Assembly (NCBI GenBank): GCA_963800275.1 | Contig: CAWDAI010000001.1 | Location: forward strand, 124,001 to 188,000 | Direction: 5' to 3' | Length of the DNA: 64,000 nucleotides | Origin: JAFMJV01 sp963800275 | GTDB lineage: Bacteria > Chloroflexota > Limnocylindria > Limnocylindrales > CSP1-4 | The notes under the pieces: generated by a model | The model's input: only the letters and a program-made list of their open reading frames with translations | Databases searched by the model: none | What the model was told of the DNA's origin: nothing | Translations under genes and position numbers: made by a program | In this document: positions 44,646 through 53,110 of the stretch, piece by piece | How the letters are laid out: the number at the start of each line of letters is the position of its first letter | Numbering within the stretch: position 1 is the stretch's first letter

Positions 44646-46215
44646 CGGCGGGCATCTCGGTCAGGTCGGCGTCGCCGGCGCTGCCGTTCGAGGCCGTGGC
44701 CAGGTGCATGATGCGTTCCTGCGTCGCCTCCGTGCGTGAGAGTTCGCCGCGGACCCGGCCACCCTGCATCACGAGCACGCGGTCGCTCATGGCCAGGATC
44801 TCAGGTAGCTCGGAGCTGACCATGATGATGGTGTCGCCCTGGGCCACGAGCTCGTTCATGATCTCGTAGATCTCGGCTTTGGCGCCGATGTCGATGCCGC
44901 GGGTGGGCTCATCGAAGATGATCACGCGCGCCTCGGCCGCCAGCCACTTGCTGAGCACGACCTTTTGCTGCGTCCCGCCCGAGAGGTTCATGGCCGGCTG
45001 CTCCTGGGTGGCAGCCTTGATCGCCAGCCGGTCGATGAAGCCAGCGGTGATATCGCGCTCTCGCGACGTGTCGGTGAACGGCGAGCGGGTGAGCTTGTCG
45101 AGGATCGGGAGCGTGATGTTCTCGCGCACGTCGAAGAGCAGGACCAGGCCCTGGCCCTTGCGGTCCTCGGTGAGCAGGGCGATGCCATGATCGATGGCAT
45201 CGCGCGGGTTCTTGATGCTGACTTCCTGGCCCTGGATGAAGACGCGTCCGGCATCGATCGGATCGGCCCCGAAGATGGCGCGCACGACCTCCGTGCGGCC
45301 GGCGCCGACGAGCCCGGCCAGGCCGACGACCTCGCCCGCGTGTGCGCTGAACGAGACGTCCTCGAAGGCACCATGACGCGCGAGTCCCTCGACCCGCAGC
45401 ATCTCCTGCCCGATCTCGACCGGCTTCTTGGGGTCGTGGTCAGCCAGATCGCGGCCGACCATCAGCTGGATGAGCGAAGCCGTGGTCAGATCCGCGGTCG
45501 GCGTAGTCGAGACGAGCTGGCCATCACGCAGGACCGTGGTGCGGTCAGAGAGCTCGAACGTCTCATCGAGGTGGTGACTGATGAAGATGGTGGAGACGCC
45601 GTGCTCCCGCAGCTCGCGCACGATGGTGAAGAGGTCGGCGATCTCGCGCAGGCTGAGGGAGGCGGTGGGTTCATCCATGATGATGATGTCAGCCTCGTGC
45701 AGCAGGGCCTTGGCCACCTCCACCATCTGCTGCTGGCCCACGCCCAGCCGGCCCACGGGGGTGCGCGGGTCGACATCGAGATGGAGTCGGGTCGAGAGCA
45801 GCTCTCGCGCCCGTCGCCGCATGGTGTGCCAGTCCAGGAAGGGCCCCCGCTCGAGCTCCATGCCCAGGTACATGTTCTCGGCCACCGAGAGCTCGGGCAC
45901 CAGGTTGAGCTCCTGGTAGATGGTGACGATGCCGGCATCCCGGGCCGCGCCGGGCGTGCGCGGCGTATATGGCCGTCCCTTGTAGATGATCTCGCCACCA
46001 TCGGGCGCATAGACGCCGGCCAGGATCTTCATGAGCGTGGACTTGCCCGCGCCGTTCTCGCCGACGAGGGCGTGGACCTCGCCAGGGAGGACGTCCATGG
46101 AGACACCGACGAGGGCGTGCACACCCGGAAATCGCTTGTCGATGGAGCGCATCTCCAAGATGGGACCGGTGGCAGTCGCTGTCGAACCAACCCCCGCCGG
46201 AACGGTGGCAAGCAT
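44638..46215 (-). CDS. Sugar ABC transporter ATP-binding protein, two-domain (first system)
   Basis: The 525-residue protein has two nucleotide-binding domains, as in AraG, RbsA and XylG. The first has GENGAGKSTLMKILAG, VGQQQMVEVAKAL (signature region) and IIMDEPTASLS. The second, less complete domain has GLVGAGRTEVVRAIFG, NLSGGTQQKVVLSKWLA and VIIFDEPTRGIDIGAKAEIY. The start ATG at 46215 was chosen because it yields the family length; no strong ribosome site is near it. First gene of the transporter operon, just downstream of the shared operator. Confidence 0.9.
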   Translation of the reverse strand: MLATVPAGVGSTATATGPILEMRSIDKRFPGVHALVGVSMDVLPGEVHALVGENGAGKSTLMKILAGVYAPDGGEIIYKGRPYTPRTPGAARDAGIVTIYQELNLVPELSVAENMYLGMELERGPFLDWHTMRRRARELLSTRLHLDVDPRTPVGRLGVGQQQMVEVAKALLHEADIIIMDEPTASLSLREIADLFTIVRELREHGVSTIFISHHLDETFELSDRTTVLRDGQLVSTTPTADLTTASLIQLMVGRDLADHDPKKPVEIGQEMLRVEGLARHGAFEDVSFSAHAGEVVGLAGLVGAGRTEVVRAIFGADPIDAGRVFIQGQEVSIKNPRDAIDHGIALLTEDRKGQGLVLLFDVRENITLPILDKLTRSPFTDTSRERDITAGFIDRLAIKAATQEQPAMNLSGGTQQKVVLSKWLAAEARVIIFDEPTRGIDIGAKAEIYEIMNELVAQGDTIIMVSSELPEILAMSDRVLVMQGGRVRGELSRTEATQERIMHLATASNGSAGDADLTEMPADD

Positions 46216-46263
46216 CCTTGTCGTTGTCCTCGTCCTCACCGCGGGGGAACCCGCAACCTGAGT

Positions 46264-46293
46264 ATGCAAACGAGTGTATGCACTCGTTTGCAT
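46264..46293. promoter_or_regulatory. Operator in the divergent ABC transporter / lacI region
   Basis: A perfect inverted repeat has 13-bp arms ATGCAAACGAGTG (46264-46276) and CACTCGTTTGCAT (46281-46293) with a 4-bp centre. Its first 19 bp, ATGCAAACGAGTGTATGCA, recur exactly at 50771-50789. The element lies between the transporter operon and the LacI-type gene, overlapping the probable promoters of both. Confidence 0.82.
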
Positions 46294-46343
46294 GGCGTCA
46301 ATCCGGTGTACTCTACGGGCCATGAGGCAGGAGTGGGGAACGG

Positions 46344-47447
46344 ATGAGCAGCACTGACGAGCGCTCCCGCAGCGTCGAACTTCTGGGCATTGCCGGTCCA
46401 CGTCGTCGGGATAGCGCGCCGACCATGCGCGATATCGCAGAAGCGACGGGCGTCTCGCAATCGACCGTGTCGCGGGTACTCAGCGGGACACCCACGGCCG
46501 TACCCATCGCCGAATCCACGCGCAAGCGGGTGATGGAGAGCGCGCGCCAGCTGGGCTACCGGCCCAATCCGCTCGCTCGTGGCCTGCGGGGAGCACCGAC
46601 CATGCTGCTGGGGGTCATCGTGCGGGACATCACCGATCCCTTCTTCGCGGTGGCCATCGAGGCGGCCTCGGTCGAGGCCTCCCGCCGCGGCTACAACGTG
46701 GTCCTGGGACACGCCCACGAAAGCGCCGATGAAGCTGAGGCGCTGACCAGCATCCTCGAAGCGCGGCACTGCGACGCACTCCTGTTCCTTGGCGACCTGC
46801 GCGACCGGCCCGATCTCATCGAGGAACTGCAGGACTCGCGCATCCCCGTCGTGGCCCTGTGGCACGGCTCGCGCGATTCGGGCATCCCGACCGTCAGCGT
46901 GGACAACCGCAGCGGGGTCATGGCCGTGGTCGACCACCTCGCCGATCTGGGACACGAGCGCATCGCCTTCGCCGGTCCGAGGGGACGCCTGGGTGACATC
47001 ACCGAACGCGAGGACGCCTTCGTGGCTTCCGTCCACGGCCATGGCCTGAGCACCGCTGAGGAGCTGCGGGTCGACGTGCCCAACACCTACGCGGGCGGAG
47101 CCGCAGCCATCGACCAGCTGCTGCAGCTGCCCGAGCCGCCGAGCGCGATCGTCGGCTCGACCGATGTCATCGCGCTGGGCTTGCTGCACGGCGCTGATCG
47201 GCACGGCTTGCGTGTGCCGCACGACATCTCCATCACCGGCTTCGACGACATCCCCCAGACCGCCTTCACGGTGCCGGCCCTGACGTCGGTACGCATGCCC
47301 ACCACCGCCATGGTGCGAGCCGGCATGGAGCTGGCCATCGGCGGGCAGGAGGTCGTCGGCGATCTCCATCCCGTGCTCGAACCCGAGCTCGTCATCCGTC
47401 GATCCACTGGGCCGGCGAACCAGCCCGCTCCGCGGGACGAGACCTAG
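46344..47447 (+). CDS. LacI-family transcriptional repressor of the arabinose region
   Basis: The 367-residue protein has an N-terminal LacI helix-turn-helix (TMRDIAEATGVSQSTVSRVL, residues about 27-46) with hinge LGYRPNPLARGLR, then a periplasmic-binding-like sensor domain (LLGVIVRDITDPFFAVAIE, VVDHLADLGHERIAFAG, ITGFDDIPQTAFTVPALTSV). About 25 extra residues precede the HTH. It sits beside the operator at 46264-46293 and 17 bp before araB, so it is probably the arabinose-region repressor that also controls itself and araB; the effector would be L-arabinose or a downstream product. A possible 11-codon upstream ORF (46322-46357) overlaps its start. Confidence 0.9.
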   Translation: MSSTDERSRSVELLGIAGPRRRDSAPTMRDIAEATGVSQSTVSRVLSGTPTAVPIAESTRKRVMESARQLGYRPNPLARGLRGAPTMLLGVIVRDITDPFFAVAIEAASVEASRRGYNVVLGHAHESADEAEALTSILEARHCDALLFLGDLRDRPDLIEELQDSRIPVVALWHGSRDSGIPTVSVDNRSGVMAVVDHLADLGHERIAFAGPRGRLGDITEREDAFVASVHGHGLSTAEELRVDVPNTYAGGAAAIDQLLQLPEPPSAIVGSTDVIALGLLHGADRHGLRVPHDISITGFDDIPQTAFTVPALTSVRMPTTAMVRAGMELAIGGQEVVGDLHPVLEPELVIRRSTGPANQPAPRDET

Positions 47448-47464
47448 CGAAAGGAGCTCTCCTC

Positions 47465-49153
47465 TTGGCCAAGTACGTCATCGGCGTCGACTTCGGGACC
47501 GAGTCCGGCCGCGCGGTGGTCATCGACGCCGCCGACGGACACGAGCTCGCCAGCGCCGTCTATCCCTATTCCCATGGCGTCATCGACGCGACCCTGCCGG
47601 CACCCGACGACGACGTGCGTCTGGCACCTGAGTGGGCTCTGCAGGATCCGGACGACTACCTGCGCACATTCCAGCAGGCGGTGCCGGAAGCCGTGCGTTC
47701 GGCCGGAGTCGACCCGACCGACGTCATCGGCGTGGGGATCGACTTCACGGCCTGCACGATGCTGCCGGTCAAGGCCGACGGCACGCCGCTCGCGACGTTG
47801 CCCGAGTTCCGCCGCCAGCCCCACGCCTGGGTCAAGCTCTGGAAGCACCACGCGGCCCAGCCGGAGGCGGACAAGATCAATGCCACCGCCCGCGAGCTGG
47901 GCGAGGACTGGTTGCCGCGCTACGGCGGCAAGATCAGCTCCGAGTGGTTCTATTCCAAGTCGCTCCAGATCCTCGACGAGGCGCCGGATATCTATGCCGC
48001 GGCGGACCGGCTCATCGAAGCGGCCGACTGGGTCGTCTGGCGGCTGACCGGTCGCGAGACGCGCAACAGCTGCACGGCTGGCTACAAGGCCATCTGGTCC
48101 AAGCAGGAAGGCTTCCCCGAGGCCGACTACTTCGGCGCCCTCGATCCTCGCCTGGCCACCATCGTCGACGACAAGATGTCCCGCCACATCACCTCCATCG
48201 GCGACAAGGCCGGTGAGCTGACGGCAGAGGCCGCGGCCTGGACCGGGCTGCCGGAGGGGACCGCCGTAGCCGTGGCCAACGTGGACGCCCACGTCTCGGT
48301 GCCGGCGGTGACGGTGACCGAGCCGAACCGCATGGTCATGGTCATGGGCACCAGCACCTGCCACATGGTGCTGGGCGAGCAGCAGGTCGATGTCGAAGGC
48401 ATGTGTGGCGTGGTCGAGGACGGCATCCTGCCGGGGCTCTTCGGCTACGAGGCCGGCCAGTCGGGCGTGGGCGACATCTTCGCCTGGTTCGTGGAGAACC
48501 TGGTGCCCGCGGAGTACTTCGAGACGGCCGAGCGCGAGGGCCTCGACGTCCACCGGGTGCTCGAGCGCGAGGCCGCCCGGCTGGCTCCCGGACAATCGGG
48601 CCTGGTCGCACTCGACTGGGTCAACGGCAACCGCTCGATCCTCGTCGATGTCGACCTTTCAGGGCTCATCCTGGGGGCGACCATGGCCACCAGGGCCCAC
48701 GAGGTCTATCGCGCGCTCATCGAGGCCACCGCCTTCGGCACCCGTCGCATCATCGAGTCGTTCGAGGCCTCGGGCGTACCCATCAAGGACATCGTGGCCT
48801 GTGGCGGTCTGCCCGCCAAGAACAAGCTGCTGATGCAGATCTACGCCGACATCACCCGGCGCGAGTTCTCCATCGCCGCCTCCGACCAGGCGCCGGCGCT
48901 GGGTTCCTCGATGTGGGCGGCCGTGGCCGCCGGCGCAGCCAAGGGTGGCTACGACAGCATCGAGGAAGCGACGGCCAGGATGGCGCACCTCCGCGACGAG
49001 CACTACGTGCCCGATCCCGCGGCGGCAGCGGTCTACGACGAGCTCTATGCCGAGTACCTGCTGCTGCACGACTACTTCGGTCGCGGCGCCAACGACGTCA
49101 TGAAGCGGCTGCGGGCCATCCGTGACCGCGCCCTGGAGTCAGCGGCGAGCTGA
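47465..49153 (+). CDS. araB: Ribulokinase
   Basis: AraB phosphorylates L-ribulose with ATP. The 562-residue FGGY-family protein has the N-terminal phosphate motif YVIGVDFGTESGRAVVIDA, VIGVGIDFTACTMLPV, the substrate segments AWVKLWKHHAA and GKISSEWFYSKSLQIL, MGTSTCHMVLGEQQVDVEGM and the C-terminal FGGY-like ATP site VACGGLPAKNKLLMQIYAD. Length is exactly that of bacterial AraB. The TTG start has GAAAGGAGC upstream. It is transcribed with the LacI-type repressor and is convergent with araA. Confidence 0.95.
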   Translation: MAKYVIGVDFGTESGRAVVIDAADGHELASAVYPYSHGVIDATLPAPDDDVRLAPEWALQDPDDYLRTFQQAVPEAVRSAGVDPTDVIGVGIDFTACTMLPVKADGTPLATLPEFRRQPHAWVKLWKHHAAQPEADKINATARELGEDWLPRYGGKISSEWFYSKSLQILDEAPDIYAAADRLIEAADWVVWRLTGRETRNSCTAGYKAIWSKQEGFPEADYFGALDPRLATIVDDKMSRHITSIGDKAGELTAEAAAWTGLPEGTAVAVANVDAHVSVPAVTVTEPNRMVMVMGTSTCHMVLGEQQVDVEGMCGVVEDGILPGLFGYEAGQSGVGDIFAWFVENLVPAEYFETAEREGLDVHRVLEREAARLAPGQSGLVALDWVNGNRSILVDVDLSGLILGATMATRAHEVYRALIEATAFGTRRIIESFEASGVPIKDIVACGGLPAKNKLLMQIYADITRREFSIAASDQAPALGSSMWAAVAAGAAKGGYDSIEEATARMAHLRDEHYVPDPAAAAVYDELYAEYLLLHDYFGRGANDVMKRLRAIRDRALESAAS

Positions 49154-49180
49154 CCTCAGGCCGACCCGAAGCCGCACCCC

Positions 49181-49209
49181 CCGGCGGGCGATCCCGTTCG
49201 ACCCGCCGG
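49181..49209. terminator. Bidirectional terminator hairpin between araB and araA
   Basis: CCGGCGGG and CCCGCCGG form an 8-bp stem with a 13-nt loop in the 69-bp gap between two convergent genes. No U-run on either side. Confidence 0.45.
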
Positions 49210-49222
49210 CCCTCGCCTGACC

Positions 49223-50722
49223 CTAGATGCCCGTGCGCAGGTGACGGTAGGCTGCGCTCCAGCCCAGCTCCTGCTTGAAGCCGCGCACGGTCGTCTCGGC
49301 GTTGACCACCAGGAGCTCCACGTCGAGCATCTCGGCGAAATCCTCGATGACCTCGAGTCCGACCGCGAGCGAGTAGGCCGTGTGGTGCGGGCCGCCGGCC
49401 ATGAGCCAGGACTCGGCCGCGGTGGTGAAGTCCGGACGTGGCTCCCACAGCGCACGCGCCACCGGCAGCGCCGGCAGGTCGGCGGGCGGGGTGATGGCAT
49501 CGACCTCGTTGGCCACCAGGCGCAGATGCGTGCCCATGTCGACCATGCCCACGACGATCGCCGGTCCGGCCGCCCCGTCGAAGACGAGCCGCACGGGATC
49601 CTCGCGCTCGCCCACGAACAGGGGGTGGATCTCGCACGTCGGGCGGGCCGCGGCGATGGTCGGGCAGACCTCCAGCATGTGGGCTCCGAGCACGGCACCG
49701 GAGCCTCGACCGAAGTCGTAGGTGTAGTCCTCCATGAGGGAGGTGCCGCCCTGCAGGCCCTCGCCCATGGCCTTCACCAGGCGCACCAGCATGGAGGTCT
49801 TCCAGTCACCCTCGGGGCCGAAGCCGTAGCCATCGGCCATCAGGCGCTGGGCCCCGATGCCAGGCAGCTGCTTGAGGCCACCGAGGTCCTGGAAGGTGTC
49901 CACGAAGGCCATGGCTCCGAGCTCACCGAGGAAGGCCCGCAGGCCCAGCTCGATGCGGGCGGCATCGCGCAGTGACGCACGTCGGTCGCCGCCGGGGCGC
50001 AGCTCGGGCACGACCTCGTAGGTCTCGTCGTACTCGAGGCAGAGGCGGTCCACCTCGGCCTCACCGACCGCCTCGACGGTCGCCGCCAGCTCGTTGACCG
50101 GGTAGGTGTTGCAGGAGGCTCCGAAGCGCACCTGCACCTCGACCTTGTCGCCGTCGGTGTCGGCCACCTCGCGCATGTTGTCGCCGAAGCGGATGCACTT
50201 GAGGTTCCGCGCCTCGTGCACGCCCGCGGCCGCGCGCGTCCAGCTGCCGATCCGACCCTGCACCGCGGGGTCCTGCCAGTGGCCGGCGATGGTCTTGCGC
50301 GGCAGGCGCAGGCGCGACACGATGTAGGCGAACTCACGATCGCCGTGCGCCGACTGGTTGAGGTTCATGAAGTCCATGTCGATCGTGCCGTAGGGCAGAT
50401 CGGCGTTGTGCTGCGTGTGCAGGTGCAGGAAGGGTTTGGTCAGCGCCTGCAGGCCGCTGATCCACATCTTGGCCGGGCTGAAGGTGTGCATCCAGCCGAT
50501 GACCCCGATGACGCTGTCGTCGGCCGAGGCCTCGATACAGGCCCGGCGGATGCCGGTGGGCGTGGTCACCGTCGGCCGCCGCACGATCTCCACCGGCAGG
50601 CCGGCCGCGTTGAGGCCCGCGACCATGGCGGTCGACTGCGACTGGACCTGCCCCAGGATGACCTCGCCGTACAGGTCCTGGCTGCCCGTCAGGAACCAGA
50701 TCTTGAGCCCATCGAATGCCAT
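49223..50722 (-). CDS. araA: L-arabinose isomerase
   Basis: AraA interconverts L-arabinose and L-ribulose using Mn2+. The 499-residue protein has the family opening LKIWFLTGSQDLYGEVIL, the MHTFSPAKMWISGLQALTKP region (residues about 85-105), LPYGTIDMDFMNLNQSAHGD, GDWKTSMLVRLVKAMGEG and the metal-site segment LLVVNAETTVRGFKQELGW near the end. Length equals the E. coli enzyme. The ATG has TTGGAGGC upstream. The operator at 50771-50789 lies between it and araD, on the opposite strand. Confidence 0.96.
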   Translation of the reverse strand: MAFDGLKIWFLTGSQDLYGEVILGQVQSQSTAMVAGLNAAGLPVEIVRRPTVTTPTGIRRACIEASADDSVIGVIGWMHTFSPAKMWISGLQALTKPFLHLHTQHNADLPYGTIDMDFMNLNQSAHGDREFAYIVSRLRLPRKTIAGHWQDPAVQGRIGSWTRAAAGVHEARNLKCIRFGDNMREVADTDGDKVEVQVRFGASCNTYPVNELAATVEAVGEAEVDRLCLEYDETYEVVPELRPGGDRRASLRDAARIELGLRAFLGELGAMAFVDTFQDLGGLKQLPGIGAQRLMADGYGFGPEGDWKTSMLVRLVKAMGEGLQGGTSLMEDYTYDFGRGSGAVLGAHMLEVCPTIAAARPTCEIHPLFVGEREDPVRLVFDGAAGPAIVVGMVDMGTHLRLVANEVDAITPPADLPALPVARALWEPRPDFTTAAESWLMAGGPHHTAYSLAVGLEVIEDFAEMLDVELLVVNAETTVRGFKQELGWSAAYRHLRTGI

Positions 50723-50770
50723 CGTTCAGAGCCTCCAAGCGGGTATCCGGACACGGCGCGGTCCGGGGGA

Positions 50771-50789
50771 ATGCAAACGAGTGTATGCA
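50771..50789. promoter_or_regulatory. Operator in the divergent araA / araD region
   Basis: ATGCAAACGAGTGTATGCA is identical to the first 19 bp of the palindrome at 46264-46293. It has the dyad TGCAnACnnnnGTnTGCA, the size expected for a LacI-type operator. It is 49 bp upstream of araA and 48 bp upstream of araD. Confidence 0.82.
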
Positions 50790-50824
50790 ATCGAATTCTC
50801 CCGGTCAAACCGAAGTCCTTGGGC

Positions 50825-50830
50825 TAGCAT
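50825..50830 (+). promoter_or_regulatory. Putative -10 element, leaderless araD start
   Basis: TAGCAT is followed by 6 nt and the ATG at 50837. The operator lies 36 bp further upstream. Confidence 0.5.
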
Positions 50831-50836
50831 GGAGCG

Positions 50837-51550
50837 ATGATCGACATGGCGCTTCGGGAGCAGGTGGCCAGGGCCAACGCGGACCTCGTCAAGGCCGGCC
50901 TCGTGACCCTTTCCTTCGGTAACGTGAGCGGCGTGGACCGGGAGGCCAACGCACTCGTCATCAAGCCCAGCGGGGTGGCCTGTGACCAGGTCCAGCCCGA
51001 GGACCTGGTCGTGGTCTCGCTCGAGGACGGGCGCGTGCTGGAAGGGACGATGCGGCCCTCGTCCGACACGCCGACGCACCTGCGGCTGTACCAGGCCTAT
51101 CCCAGCCTCGGTGGCGTGGTCCACACCCACTCCAGCTTCGCCGCCGCCTTCGCCCAGGCCGGCCGTGATATCCCTGCCCTCGGCACCACCCACGCCGACC
51201 ACTTCCGAGGTCCCGTGCCCACGTCCCGCCTGATGACGGAGACGGAGATCGAGGGCGAGTACGAGCTGGAGACCGGCAACGTCATCATCGAGACCATCGA
51301 CGGCCGCACCGACGATGCTCTGCGCATGCCGGCGGTGCTGGTGCGCTCGCATGGCCCCTTCACCTGGGGCGCGGACCCGGACGGGGCGGTGGTCAACGCC
51401 ATCGCCCTGGAGGCCGTGGCGGCCATGGCCGAGCGGACCCTCTCCATCGATCCGAACGCAGCGGACATCCAGGAGGCGCTCCTGCGGCGGCACTTCGATC
51501 GCAAGCATGGGCCCGGTGCCTACTATGGACAGCCGGGGGGCGCGCATTAG
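50837..51550 (+). CDS. araD: L-ribulose-5-phosphate 4-epimerase
   Basis: AraD converts L-ribulose 5-phosphate to D-xylulose 5-phosphate, which feeds the pentose phosphate pathway. The 237-residue class II aldolase-fold protein has LVTLSFGNVSGVDREAN, VIKPSGV, RPSSDTPTHLRLYQAYP, the zinc-binding VVHTHSSFAAAFAQAG and THADHFRGPVP, and RSHGPFTWGADPDGAVVNAI. Length is normal. It is leaderless and divergent from araA, and two catabolic-type genes follow on the same strand. Confidence 0.95.
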   Translation: MIDMALREQVARANADLVKAGLVTLSFGNVSGVDREANALVIKPSGVACDQVQPEDLVVVSLEDGRVLEGTMRPSSDTPTHLRLYQAYPSLGGVVHTHSSFAAAFAQAGRDIPALGTTHADHFRGPVPTSRLMTETEIEGEYELETGNVIIETIDGRTDDALRMPAVLVRSHGPFTWGADPDGAVVNAIALEAVAAMAERTLSIDPNAADIQEALLRRHFDRKHGPGAYYGQPGGAH

Positions 51551-51596
51551 CACCTCCGCCAGCCAGCCAAGCACCAGCGCGAGAGGAGACCGGCCC

Positions 51597-51902
51597 ATGT
51601 TCGTCGCGGCAGTCCACGTCTTCGTCAAGCCCGAGTCGATCGCTGACTTCAAGGAGCTGATCAAGGCCAATCACGAGGACTCGATCGCCGAGCCCGGCTG
51701 CCTGCGCTTCGACGTCGTGCAGTCGGTCGAGGATCCCGGCGAGTTCCTCTTGTGGGAGGTCTACGTGGATGAGGAGGCCGCCGCCTTCCACAAGAGCACG
51801 CCCCACTACCTGGCCTTCCGCGAAGGTATCGTCGAGCTGGCCAGCAAAGCTCGTTACTCCGACCGCTACGACGGCTTTCTCGTGCCCTCGGACAAGCACT
51901 GA
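51597..51902 (+). CDS. Antibiotic-biosynthesis-monooxygenase (ABM) domain protein
   Basis: The 101-residue protein is a ferredoxin-like ABM domain: FVAAVHVFVKPESIADFKEL, EPGCLRFDVVQSVEDPGEFL and LWEVYVDEEAAAFHKSTPHY. The group includes heme-degrading, quinone-oxidising and LsrG-like phospho-AI-2-processing enzymes, many without known substrate. The ATG has GAGAGGAG upstream. It sits between araD and the alcohol dehydrogenase, whose ATG overlaps its stop. A role in detoxifying or processing an arabinose-derived aldehyde is only a guess. Confidence 0.82.
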   Translation: MFVAAVHVFVKPESIADFKELIKANHEDSIAEPGCLRFDVVQSVEDPGEFLLWEVYVDEEAAAFHKSTPHYLAFREGIVELASKARYSDRYDGFLVPSDKH

Positions 51903-53110
51903 TGGTCGCGCCCGTCCCGTCGTTCGGCCTCGGCCGGCTGCCCCGGGTCACCTTCGGGGCCGGAGTGTTCAGCCAGGTGCCGGCCATCGTCGCGGGCCAC
52001 GGCTCCCGTGCCCTGTTGGTGACCGGCGCCCGCTCGTTCGCCGACTCGCCCCGGCGGGCGCAGCTCGAGAACGGCCTGGCCCAGGCAGCCGTGGCGCTGG
52101 TGGGCACCGCCACCGTCAGCGGGGAACCGGGCCTGGCCGACGTGGAGGAGCCCGTCGCCGCCTACCGCGGCAGGGGCGTGGAGGTGGTGCTCGGTATCGG
52201 CGGCGGCGCAGCCATCGACACGGCCAAGGCCATCGCCGGACTGCTGCCGGTGGAGACCGAGCTGCTGGACCATCTCGAAGGCGTCGGCCGCGGCGTCGCC
52301 TACCCCGGTCGGGCGCTGCCGGTGGTGGCCGTGCCCACCACGGCCGGCACCGGTGCCGAGGCCACGCGCAACGCGGTCATCACCGAGCGGGGACCGAAGG
52401 GCTACAAGCGGTCCTTCCGCCACGAGTCGATGGTGCCCGCGGACGCGGTGGTCGATCCGGACCTGCTGGCCAAGGCGCCGCGATCGCTCATCGCCGCCAA
52501 TGGGCTCGATGCCCTGACCCAGCTGCTCGAGTCGCTGACGTCGCAGCGGGCGACGCCCTTCACCGATGCCCTCGCGCGGGATGGCCTGGCGGCCTGTCGC
52601 GACGGCTTGCTGGCCTGGCACGCCGACCCCGACGGCCCGGACGCGCCCGGGGCCCGCAGCCGCATGGCGTATGCGGCACTCCTGTCCGGGGTCTGCCTGG
52701 CGAATGCCGGTCTCGGCGCCGTCCACGGCCTGGCCAGCCCGCTCGGGGCCCAGCTGCCGATCCCGCACGGCCTGGCCTGCGGCGCGGTGCTGTGGCAGAC
52801 GATCCGGACCAACATCACGGCCCTGTCCGAGCGCGACCCCGGCTCCCCGGCACTGGCCAAGTACGCCCAGGCCGGGCGCATCCTGGCCGGCCTGCCCTCG
52901 ACCATCCGCGATGGCGCAGCGCGCGTGCAGCTGGTGGACACCCTGCACGACATGGTCCAGGCCCTGGGCGTTCCGGGCCTGTCCGGGTTCGGGTTGACGG
53001 CCGGGCTGATCCCGCTGGTGGTGGCCGACTCGCCGGGCAGCTCCATGCGCACCAACCCGGTGCCGCTCACCGACGAGGAGCTCACGGCGATCCTCGAGAT
53101 CGCGGGCTGA
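51902..53110 (+). CDS. Iron-containing alcohol dehydrogenase
   Basis: The 402-residue protein is a group III (iron-type) dehydrogenase. The NAD(P)-binding GIGGGAAIDTAKAIAGL and the PTTAGTGAEATRNAVIT motif are typical. The metal-binding Asp in NGLDALTQLLES and the His cluster in NAGLGAVHGLASPLGAQL and IPHGLACGAVLW follow. Substrates in this family include ethanol, 1,2-propanediol, lactaldehyde and hydroxyacid-oxoacid pairs. It follows the ABM gene with a one-base overlap of stop and start. The arabinose context would fit glycolaldehyde reduction, but this is inference. Confidence 0.9.
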   Translation: MVAPVPSFGLGRLPRVTFGAGVFSQVPAIVAGHGSRALLVTGARSFADSPRRAQLENGLAQAAVALVGTATVSGEPGLADVEEPVAAYRGRGVEVVLGIGGGAAIDTAKAIAGLLPVETELLDHLEGVGRGVAYPGRALPVVAVPTTAGTGAEATRNAVITERGPKGYKRSFRHESMVPADAVVDPDLLAKAPRSLIAANGLDALTQLLESLTSQRATPFTDALARDGLAACRDGLLAWHADPDGPDAPGARSRMAYAALLSGVCLANAGLGAVHGLASPLGAQLPIPHGLACGAVLWQTIRTNITALSERDPGSPALAKYAQAGRILAGLPSTIRDGAARVQLVDTLHDMVQALGVPGLSGFGLTAGLIPLVVADSPGSSMRTNPVPLTDEELTAILEIAG

